DNA of 8,481 nucleotides from Terriglobia bacterium (GTDB taxonomy: Bacteria > Acidobacteriota > Terriglobia > UBA7540). Position numbers and translations under genes: made by a program. Positions 1 to 5,038 of this stretch are shown here, in pieces (the first letter of the stretch is position 1; each line of letters begins with the position of its first letter). The stretch is from positions 1 to 8,481 of the forward strand of contig JASHTO010000446.1 in assembly GCA_030040515.1 (NCBI GenBank), given 5' to 3'. The notes beneath the pieces were generated by a model that saw nothing but the letters and a program-made list of their open reading frames with translations, was not told the DNA's origin and searched no databases.

Positions 1-1
1 G

Positions 2-1549
2 AAGCCGAGTTCAATAACCGGGCCGCGCCATGCGCCGCTGGAGATGACTCCGGAGGAATTTCGCGCGCTGGGTCATCGCCTGGTTGACCGCGTGGCGGAA
101 TTGCTGGGCTCGCTGCGCGGCCGGCCCGTCACCCCCGCCGAATCGCCGCTGCAAATTCGTGCGCTCCTGGGAGACTCGCCTCTGCCCGAACACGGGACGC
201 CCACTGAGACTTTGTTGGATGAGACGGCAAAGCTGCTGATGGAGCATTCGCTCTTCAACGGCCATCCGCGTTTTTGGGGCTTCATCACCTCGCCTCCGGC
301 GCCGGTGGGAGTTCTGGGAGAGATGCTGGCGTCTGCCATCAATCCCAATGTGGGCGGCTGGATTCTGTCGCCCGTGGCGAGTGAAATTGAGGCGCAAACC
401 ATCCGCTGGATTACGGAGATGATCGGCTTTCCACGCGACGCGGGCGGAATCCTGGTGACCGGCGGGAATATGGCCAACATGGTCGCGTTTCTGGCGGCTC
501 GCAAAGCTCGCGTCACCTGGGATGCGCGCACGCACGGGATGGCCGGCGAGGGCTCGCGCCGCCTGCGCGTGTACGCTTCGGTGGAGACTCACACCTGGCT
601 TCACAAGGCTGTTGATTTATTCGGCCTGGGCCTTGATTCCATCAACTGGGTTTCGGCAGGTTCCGACCAGCGAATCAACATCGCAGAATTGCGTGAGAAA
701 ATTTCCGCCGATCGCGCCCGGGGCGATTTGCCTTTCATGGTGATCGGCACGGCCGGGACGGTGAGCACCGGCGCGGTCGATCCGCTGCCGGAAATTGCCG
801 CCATCGCGCGCGAAAATGACCTCTGGTTCCACGTGGACGGTGCCTACGGGGGCTTCGCGGCTGTGGCGCCGAACGCGCCGGCGGATTTGCGCGGAATGGC
901 CCTTGCCGATTCCGTGGCCGTCGATCCCCATAAGTGGCTCTACGCGCCGCTCGATGCCGGATGCGCGCTCGTGCGCAGCCGGAATGCCTTGCGCGACGCT
1001 TTCACTCAGCACCGTCCGTCATATTACCAGTTGCTACAAGATGCGGAGCAGGCGGTTAACTACTTTGAGTATGGCCCGGAAAACTCGCGCAGCTTTCGGG
1101 CGCTAAAGATCTGGCTGGCCATCCGGCAGGTGGGGCGCGAAGGTTACGCGAAGATGATCGGCGATGACATTCGCCTGGCGGAGACCCTGTTTGAACTCGT
1201 CTCGGCTCACCCCGAGTTGCAGGCTTTCCGGCAGGGTTTGAGCATCGCGACTTTCCGCTATGTGCCGCGCGACCTCATCCCGGGCGATGTGCCGACTGAG
1301 GAATATCTGAACGATCTCAACAAAGCCGTGCTGGCGGCATTGCAGAAAAGTGGCGAGGCGTTTATGACGAACGCCGTGATTGGGGGAGCATTTGTCCTGC
1401 GGGCGTGCATCGTGAATTTCCGCACCTCGCTCGCGGACATTCAAGCGCTGCCCGGGATGATTGCCTGCCTGGGCGCGGAACAGGATTCGAAACTTCGGCC
1501 GACGCCGCTGCGAGGAAGGCGCGCCGCGGCCAATAAATCATCCGTCTGA
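2..1549 (+). CDS. Group II PLP-dependent amino acid decarboxylase family protein (5' partial)
   Basis: This is a pyridoxal-phosphate decarboxylase of the aromatic-L-amino-acid/glutamate decarboxylase fold, expected to remove the carboxyl group of an L-amino acid in the cytoplasm. Numbering from the Met at base 44, the PLP signature is complete: ETH with stacking His183, HVDGAYG with Asp265 contacting the pyridine nitrogen, and DPHKWL with Schiff-base Lys297 (codon 932-934). The C-terminal small domain carries NFRTSLADI near residue 457. Length from Met44 is 501 aa, normal for the family. The frame stays open upstream to base 2. The codons before base 44 read PLE, which I recall preceding this Met in relatives, and the GGAG before the ATG has no spacing. 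The true start is therefore probably outside the window. pdxS follows after 14 bases, suggesting co-transcription. The substrate cannot be read from sequence, and relatives are variously named decarboxylase or aminotransferase class V-like. Confidence 0.9.
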   Translation, partial: KPSSITGPRHAPLEMTPEEFRALGHRLVDRVAELLGSLRGRPVTPAESPLQIRALLGDSPLPEHGTPTETLLDETAKLLMEHSLFNGHPRFWGFITSPPAPVGVLGEMLASAINPNVGGWILSPVASEIEAQTIRWITEMIGFPRDAGGILVTGGNMANMVAFLAARKARVTWDARTHGMAGEGSRRLRVYASVETHTWLHKAVDLFGLGLDSINWVSAGSDQRINIAELREKISADRARGDLPFMVIGTAGTVSTGAVDPLPEIAAIARENDLWFHVDGAYGGFAAVAPNAPADLRGMALADSVAVDPHKWLYAPLDAGCALVRSRNALRDAFTQHRPSYYQLLQDAEQAVNYFEYGPENSRSFRALKIWLAIRQVGREGYAKMIGDDIRLAETLFELVSAHPELQAFRQGLSIATFRYVPRDLIPGDVPTEEYLNDLNKAVLAALQKSGEAFMTNAVIGGAFVLRACIVNFRTSLADIQALPGMIACLGAEQDSKLRPTPLRGRRAAANKSSV

Positions 1550-1550
1550 A

Positions 1551-1557
1551 AAGGAGG
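1551..1557 (+). promoter_or_regulatory. Strong Shine-Dalgarno site of pdxS
   Basis: AAGGAGG lies six bases before the ATG at 1564 and directly behind the TGA of the decarboxylase gene (1547-1549). It fixes the pdxS start and allows efficient translation from a shared transcript. The aldehyde dehydrogenase gene at the other end of the window uses nearly the same ribosome binding site. Confidence 0.85.
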
Positions 1558-1563
1558 AATGCC

Positions 1564-2451
1564 ATGTGGGAGTATGACCAAGCGATGAAATTGAAAGTGG
1601 GCTTGGCGGAAATGCTGAAGGGCGGCGTTATTATGGACGTCACCACAGTTGAGCAGGCCAAGATTGCGGAGGGCGCAGGCGCTGCTGCCGTGATGGCGCT
1701 CGAGCGCGTGCCCGCTGACATCCGGAAGGAGGGCGGCGTGGCGCGCATGGCCTCCATCAAGATCATCAAGGAGATCATGGCCGTCGTGACCATTCCGGTG
1801 ATGGCGAAGGCGCGCATTGGCCACTTTGCCGAGGCCCAGGTGCTGGAAGCCGTGGGCGTGGATTACATCGATGAAAGCGAAGTATTGACGCCCGCGGATG
1901 AAGAGCACCACATCAGCAAGTGGAATTACAAAGTGCCATTTGTGTGCGGCGCGCGCAACCTCGGCGAGGCGCTGCGGCGCATCGGCGAAGGCGCGGCGAT
2001 GATTCGCACCAAGGGAGAAGCGGGCTCGGGGAACATTGTGGAAGCCGTGCGGCACATTCGCGCCATTACCAGCGAGATTCGCCAGCTCACCACATTGCGC
2101 GAAGAGGAATTGATGTCCAAAGCCAAGGAGCTCGGTTCGCCCTACGATTTGGTCAAATGGGTCAGCCAGAACGGCAAGCTGCCGGTACCGAATTTTTCCG
2201 CCGGCGGAATCGCCACCCCCGCGGACGCTTCGCTCGTCATGCAACTTGGAGCCGAAGCGGTGTTCGTGGGCTCGGGAATCTTCAAGTCTGCCGACCCCGC
2301 ACAGCGCGCCAAGGCTATTGTCCGTGCCACGACACACTACAATGAACCGCAAGTGCTGGCGGAGTGCTCGGCTGAAGTCGGCGAAGCTATGAAGGGCCTG
2401 GACGTGCAGAAGATGGATCCGAAGGAGTTGCTGCAGACACGAGGGTGGTAA
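1564..2451 (+). CDS. pdxS: Pyridoxal 5'-phosphate synthase lyase subunit PdxS
   Basis: PdxS (Pdx1/SNZ family) condenses ribose 5-phosphate, glyceraldehyde 3-phosphate and ammonia into PLP in the cytoplasm. It is a TIM-barrel dodecamer fed with ammonia by PdxT. The 295 aa match the usual size. The hallmark segments are present: GGVIMDV with Asp25, ALERVPADIR at 45-54, MAKARIGH with Lys82 (ribose-5-phosphate Schiff base), YIDESEVLTPADEE at 101-114, RTKGEAGSGNIVEA with Lys150 (second active-site lysine), the phosphate-binding FSAGGIATPADA and GSGIFKS loops, and the C-terminal RGW. The start is fixed by a consensus ribosome binding site six bases upstream. It sits 14 bases behind a PLP-dependent decarboxylase, so both are probably read from one promoter left of the window. 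Its partner pdxT is on the same strand but 622 bases away, separated by an antisense hicBA pair. Confidence 0.97.
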   Translation: MWEYDQAMKLKVGLAEMLKGGVIMDVTTVEQAKIAEGAGAAAVMALERVPADIRKEGGVARMASIKIIKEIMAVVTIPVMAKARIGHFAEAQVLEAVGVDYIDESEVLTPADEEHHISKWNYKVPFVCGARNLGEALRRIGEGAAMIRTKGEAGSGNIVEAVRHIRAITSEIRQLTTLREEELMSKAKELGSPYDLVKWVSQNGKLPVPNFSAGGIATPADASLVMQLGAEAVFVGSGIFKSADPAQRAKAIVRATTHYNEPQVLAECSAEVGEAMKGLDVQKMDPKELLQTRGW

Positions 2452-2525
2452 GAGCGAATGGGGGTAGCCGGAATTGGCTGTAGTGGCGTGCCGCACAATG
2501 AAGCGCGTTATTTTGTGGGGCCAAC

Positions 2526-2744
2526 TTAGAGCAGTGCGAGAAACTCCTGTTCCGTCAGCGCAGCGCGCTTAATTTGGGAGCGGAGAAGAAAGGGGGAAAC
2601 TTCGCGGTGCAAGGGGATAACCAGGATAGGGAAGCCGGGCTTCTTCAGCGTGACATGGCTGCCTTCAGGCTTGCCGGCAGCGAAGCCGGCTCGCTCGAAA
2701 GCACGAACAGCCCTGCGCCCGGAAATCCCAGCCAGGCGCCTCAC
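2526..2744 (-). CDS. hicA: HicA-type mRNA interferase toxin
   Basis: HicA toxins are small ribosome-independent RNases with a double-stranded-RNA-binding-like fold. They cut mRNA unless bound by HicB. The 72 aa product is of normal length and shows the family pattern: a basic N-terminus, SGRRAVRAFERAGF at 9-21, GSHVTL with the catalytic His30, VIPLHRE at 42-48, and the C-terminal LRSQIKRAALTEQEFLALL helix. The start is GTG at 2744. A GGAGG at 2752-2756 (minus strand) lies seven bases upstream, inside the end of hicB. The hicB stop and this start share the four bases GTGA, so translation is probably coupled and toxin synthesis follows antitoxin synthesis. The catalytic His and the hydrophobic core look intact, so I see no reason to call it inactive. 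It lies antisense between pdxS and pdxT. Confidence 0.9.
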   Translation of the reverse strand: MRRLAGISGRRAVRAFERAGFAAGKPEGSHVTLKKPGFPILVIPLHREVSPFLLRSQIKRAALTEQEFLALL

Positions 2745-2968
2745 ACGCGAACCTCCACTTGACTCGTGAGCACTTCAGGAAGCGGAGCGATTTCTTCGTG
2801 GCGTGCGGCTTTGAGGTACAGAGTGATGGCCTTCCGTACATTTCTCAATGCTGCCTCAACTGTCCTGCCTTGGGACATACAGCCAGGCAGTTGCGGCACG
2901 TCCGCGACGTAGCCATTGTATTCGGGGTCGAAGATCAGGTTTACCAGAAATTGTCGAGTTCGATGCAT
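2741..2968 (-). CDS. hicB: HicB-family antitoxin
   Basis: HicB neutralises HicA by binding it. The product from the Met at 2968 is 75 aa and has the family core: RQFLVNLIFDPEYNGYVADVPQLPGCMSQGRTVEAALRNVRKAITLYLKAA. The C-terminus is short (HEEIAPLP onward), with no recognisable helix-turn-helix or ribbon-helix-helix added, so it is the short form of the family. The frame stays open to an upstream ATG at 3031 (96 aa) and also has an ATG at 3001. I chose 2968 because family members begin a few residues before the RQFLV strand, and because a candidate -10 box lies just upstream. None of the three starts has a convincing Shine-Dalgarno sequence. The gene ends in a four-base overlap with hicA, giving the antitoxin-first order. 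Function is confident; the exact start is not. Confidence 0.88.
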   Translation of the reverse strand: MHRTRQFLVNLIFDPEYNGYVADVPQLPGCMSQGRTVEAALRNVRKAITLYLKAARHEEIAPLPEVLTSQVEVRV

Positions 2969-2974
2969 ATGACT

Positions 2975-3001
2975 ATTGTACAACAGATGCTCTAGTGTCA
3001 T
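2975..3001 (-). promoter_or_regulatory. Candidate hicBA promoter with palindromic operator-like core
   Basis: Read on the minus strand, ATGACA (3001-2996) and TACAAT (2980-2975) each match five of six consensus bases of -35 and -10 boxes, with a short spacer of 15. The predicted transcript start is about 2968, the same position as the chosen hicB ATG, so the message could be leaderless. The perfect 8-base palindrome TTGTACAA (2976-2983) overlaps the -10 box and would be a natural repressor site for autoregulation. This is inferred from pattern only. Confidence 0.35.
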
Positions 3002-3020
3002 GTTAGCCGCTTTCTTGGAA

Positions 3021-3049
3021 TTGGCCACCAACCAATTTCAACGGTTAAT
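3021..3049 (+). promoter_or_regulatory. Weak candidate promoter for pdxT
   Basis: TTGGCC (3021-3026) and GTTAAT (3044-3049) are spaced by 17 bases and lie 25 bases before the pdxT ATG. Both boxes are weak matches. A separate promoter is plausible because pdxT is cut off from pdxS by antisense genes, but the sequence alone does not prove one. Confidence 0.2.
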
Positions 3050-3073
3050 GACCAAGAACCGAGAACGGATTTT

Positions 3074-3682
3074 ATGACCAACGGCCACAAAACCGTCGGA
3101 ATTCTTGCCATCCAGGGCGATTTTGCCATGCATGCCAAAATGCTGGACCGCCTGGGGGCGGCATGGAAACTCGTCAAGCACGCCGAGGACTTGGAGCAAG
3201 TGGGCGGACTCATCATGCCGGGCGGCGAGAGCACGACCATGCTGAAAATGTTCGCCGCCGAAGGCGTCGGCACAGCTATCAAGGATTTCGCGGCGAAAGG
3301 GAAGCCGATTTACGGGACCTGCGCCGGGGCGATTCTGTTGGCGAAAGACGTTTCCAACCCGCCGCAGGAAAGATTGGGGTTGATCGATATCACGATCGAG
3401 CGCAACGCTTACGGCCGGCAGATTGACAGCTCGGTGCAGACCGGTGAGTGCCCGGAGCTTTCCGATCATCCCCTGGAAATGGTCTTCATCCGCGCGCCCA
3501 TCATTCGCCGCGTGGGCGAGGGAGTCCGAGTTCTGGGCCGTTGCGGGAATCTGCCCGTGCTGGTGGAGCAGGGAAACATTCTCGCCGGCACTTTTCACCC
3601 TGAGTTGACGGACGATCCCACGCTACATCGATATTTCTTGGGGAAATTGAGCGGAGACTATACAGAGCGACATAAATTGTAG
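3074..3682 (+). CDS. pdxT: Pyridoxal 5'-phosphate synthase glutaminase subunit PdxT
   Basis: PdxT (Pdx2/SNO family) is a class I glutamine amidotransferase. It hydrolyses glutamine and passes ammonia to PdxS for PLP synthesis. The 202 aa product has the expected order: VGILAIQGDF at the N-terminus, the PGGEST oxyanion loop at 49-54, GTCAGAILLA with nucleophile Cys83, and FHPELTDD with His175 and Glu177, completing the triad. The ATG at 3074 puts the first strand at the usual distance, but the ribosome binding site is poor. The body ends with LHRYFLGKL as in relatives. The last roughly ten residues (SGDYTERHKL) and the TAG stop lie in a palindromic repeat that begins at 3658, so the native C-terminus appears to have been replaced or extended by that element. 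All catalytic residues lie well before it, so activity is probably kept. Confidence 0.96.
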   Translation: MTNGHKTVGILAIQGDFAMHAKMLDRLGAAWKLVKHAEDLEQVGGLIMPGGESTTMLKMFAAEGVGTAIKDFAAKGKPIYGTCAGAILLAKDVSNPPQERLGLIDITIERNAYGRQIDSSVQTGECPELSDHPLEMVFIRAPIIRRVGEGVRVLGRCGNLPVLVEQGNILAGTFHPELTDDPTLHRYFLGKLSGDYTERHKL

Positions 3683-3798
3683 CGGCGCTCTACGACCCGT
3701 CGCCAGAAGACGGCTTTGGGTCGCAGGGCGAGCGCCGACCGGCGGTCATAGACCGCCGCTACAGCCAAATACGCAAACACTTATGTCGTTCCGTATAG
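3658..3798. repeat. Nested palindromic repeat, MITE- or REP-like element
   Basis: Outer arms at 3658-3675 and 3781-3798 are inverted repeats matching at 16 of 18 bases. Further out, ATTGAGC (3646-3652) is mirrored by GCTCAAT (3798-3804) with uneven spacing. Inside lies an 86-base core bounded by a perfect 9-base inverted repeat (TGTAGCGGC at 3678-3686; GCCGCTACA at 3755-3763). The core holds two hairpins: one built from pairs 3684-3690/3730-3736, 3693-3698/3718-3723 and 3697-3701/3709-3713, and one of eight base pairs with a three-base loop (3740-3747/3751-3758). There is no coding capacity. The design fits a small non-autonomous element or REP-like repeat; no target duplication is evident. 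Its left arm encodes the PdxT C-terminus. Confidence 0.75.
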
Positions 3799-3819
3799 CT
3801 CAATACCGAAATTCGAAAT

Positions 3820-3858
3820 ACGAAACTCGCCTGTTGAGGATGCCGTTTCGAGTTTCGT
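3820..3858. repeat. Inverted repeat before the phosphatase-like gene
   Basis: ACGAAACTCG (3820-3829) is mirrored perfectly by CGAGTTTCGT (3849-3858) around a 19-base spacer. It sits between the nested repeat and the gene starting at 3878. There is no T-run after either arm, so a terminator role is unlikely. It may be a further repeat fragment or a protein-binding site; I cannot decide. Confidence 0.5.
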
Positions 3859-3877
3859 TGCGTTTCCTCACAGGGGC

Positions 3878-4312
3878 ATGACTAAGTCACCAAAGTCACC
3901 ACTTCAAATGCTTTTCGTGTGCTTTGGGAATGCCTGCCGAAGCCAAATGGCGGAGGCGTGGGCACGACATTTGGGTAAAGGAAGAATTCGCGCATTCAGC
4001 GCCGGATTGTTTCCTTACGGCTCGATACCTGAAGATACCTTCGCGGTGATGGACGAGGTGGGGGTCGCGCTGGACGGGCAACACTCGAAAGGCGTCCATG
4101 AAATTCCCTTGGCGGAGATGGATGTGGTGGTTGAGATGGGGCCTGAAATCGCGACCCCCTTGCCCGACGATTTCAAAGGACAGAGGATTCAATGGGCAAT
4201 TCCCGACCCCTTTACTCGCGGGCTTGCAGCGTTCCGGGATTCGCGCGACTTGATTCAAATCAAAGTGGCGGATTTGCTGGCTGAGATCTCGCCCGAGGAT
4301 CCGGCCGGATGA
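3878..4312 (+). CDS. Low-molecular-weight phosphatase / arsenate reductase-like protein
   Basis: The product is 144 aa with the low-molecular-weight protein tyrosine phosphatase fold. The phosphate loop is VCFGNACRSQMAEAW: nucleophile Cys15, Asn18, neighbouring Cys20, Arg21 and Ser22. A later IPDPF gives Asp110 as the likely general acid. This family removes phosphate from protein tyrosine or arginine, and thioredoxin-linked ArsC shares the same fold. Only two cysteines are present (15 and 20). The pair of resolving cysteines that ArsC uses to reduce arsenate is missing, so I prefer a phosphatase-like role. Cys15/Cys20 match the redox-sensitive pair of true LMW phosphatases. The first residues come from a perfect 9-base tandem repeat (3884-3901, KSPKSP), and AGGGG is only one base from the ATG, so the ATG at 3908 (Met11) may be the real start. 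The substrate is unknown. Confidence 0.82.
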   Translation: MTKSPKSPLQMLFVCFGNACRSQMAEAWARHLGKGRIRAFSAGLFPYGSIPEDTFAVMDEVGVALDGQHSKGVHEIPLAEMDVVVEMGPEIATPLPDDFKGQRIQWAIPDPFTRGLAAFRDSRDLIQIKVADLLAEISPEDPAG

Positions 4313-4343
4313 TGGCGTGCGCGGAATGAGTGTTGAGCAACCG

Positions 4344-4352
4344 TGATAAAAT
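4344..4352 (+). promoter_or_regulatory. Candidate extended -10 promoter
   Basis: TG-A-TAAAAT is an extended -10 pattern (TGn plus a five-of-six -10 box) about 95 bases before the GTG start at 4446. No good -35 box lies 16-18 bases upstream, which is tolerated by extended -10 promoters. It would give a leader of roughly 85 bases for the hypothetical gene. Confidence 0.35.
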
Positions 4353-4445
4353 GCATTTTTTCCGGCAAGGCAGGTGCAAGCAGCAGTGACCGGATTCTCA
4401 TCACGAAGAGGCGTGAGCTCAGGAACTACTTCAGGGAGGAAAATT

Positions 4446-4904
4446 GTGAAAGACGAACATCCCGACAATTATGACGCGGAATTGCTGTTGCGACTTTATG
4501 ACTTGCGCCGTGAGACAAAGCTGAGGGAGGGCCGTGAGTGGTTTTTGCGCCAGTTTCATCCCAAATCCTTTGACGATTACCTTGCCCAGGCGCCGCCGGG
4601 CTCGGAAAGGAACGCGTTGTTTCGCATGACGATCAGCTATTGGGATATGGCCGCTTCGTTGGTGAACCATGGGCTCATCAACGAGGACCTCTTCTTTGAG
4701 AACAACACGGAATTCTGGATTGTCTGGGACAAGGTCAGTAACTTTGTGCCGGCGCTCCGAGAGAAGAACAAAAACCCCATTGCGTGGAAGAACCTTGAGA
4801 CGCTGGCAGGGAAGTATGAGAATTGGATGTCCAAGCGAGCTCCCGAGGCACTGACTGCTTTGCGGCAGAGGTTGGCCGCCGGTGCTCCCACAAAGCCGGA
4901 GTGA
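4446..4904 (+). CDS. Conserved-looking hypothetical protein, soluble, helical
   Basis: I do not recognise a firm family. The open frame reaches upstream to an ATG at 4374, but GTG at 4446 is the better start: AGGGAGGA (4433-4440) lies five bases before it, and the upstream residues are low-quality. From there the product is 152 aa, highly charged, without signal peptide or membrane segment. The N-terminal half (DAELLLRLYDLRRETKLREGREWFLRQF) looks helical. The middle (RMTISYWDMAASLVNHGLINEDLFFENN, about 60-87, then EFWIVWDKVSNFVPALRE) is rich in aromatics. That spacing faintly resembles the cytosolic part of DUF4760 proteins, which I offer only as a lead. It follows the phosphatase-like gene by 133 bases on the same strand, and a candidate promoter lies between them. 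No catalytic motif is visible. Confidence 0.75.
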   Translation: MKDEHPDNYDAELLLRLYDLRRETKLREGREWFLRQFHPKSFDDYLAQAPPGSERNALFRMTISYWDMAASLVNHGLINEDLFFENNTEFWIVWDKVSNFVPALREKNKNPIAWKNLETLAGKYENWMSKRAPEALTALRQRLAAGAPTKPE

Positions 4905-4966
4905 ACACCGCGCGCGGCACACCTTCGGGCGCCCGTGCCAGGAAAGCAGCATGTCCGTGAACCGCC

Positions 4967-5005
4967 TCAAAACAAATCGGGGCCCGGCGCGCGCGCCCGG
5001 CCCCG
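4967..5005 (-). terminator. Rho-independent terminator of the aldehyde dehydrogenase gene
   Basis: CGGGGCC (4978-4984) and GGCCCCG (4999-5005) form a seven-pair GC stem, extended by further GC pairs inside. On the minus strand the stem is followed by ATTTGTTTTG (4977-4968). It lies 33 bases past the dehydrogenase stop. The other side of the stem is not T-rich, so it should act mainly on minus-strand transcripts. The rest of the 134-base convergent gap shows nothing else I can name. Confidence 0.75.
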
Positions 5006-5038
5006 AAGTTACGCCTCGAAATTCAATAATTCAATGCA

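Noticed and set aside
1441..2496. Long 351-codon open frame on the minus strand across pdxS
   Set aside because: It lies fully antisense to pdxS, whose protein is unmistakable. The translated product is rich in His, Arg and Leu with no domain, as expected from the shadow of a GC-rich gene.
2452..2525. Search for a pdxS terminator between pdxS and hicA
   Set aside because: I see no GC hairpin followed by a T-run in these 74 bases, so read-through into the antisense of hicA cannot be excluded.
3820..3858. Inverted repeat considered as a terminator for pdxT
   Set aside because: The arms are AT-mixed, the loop is 19 bases and no T-run follows on either strand. The nested repeat upstream is the stronger candidate for ending the message.
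3878..4312. Classical thioredoxin-coupled arsenate reductase (arsC)
   Set aside because: Only cysteines 15 and 20 are present. The later cysteine pair needed for that mechanism is absent, and no ars genes are nearby.
3896..4468. 190-codon minus-strand frame over the phosphatase-like gene
   Set aside because: It is antisense to the clear CX5R phosphatase-like protein and shows no family pattern.
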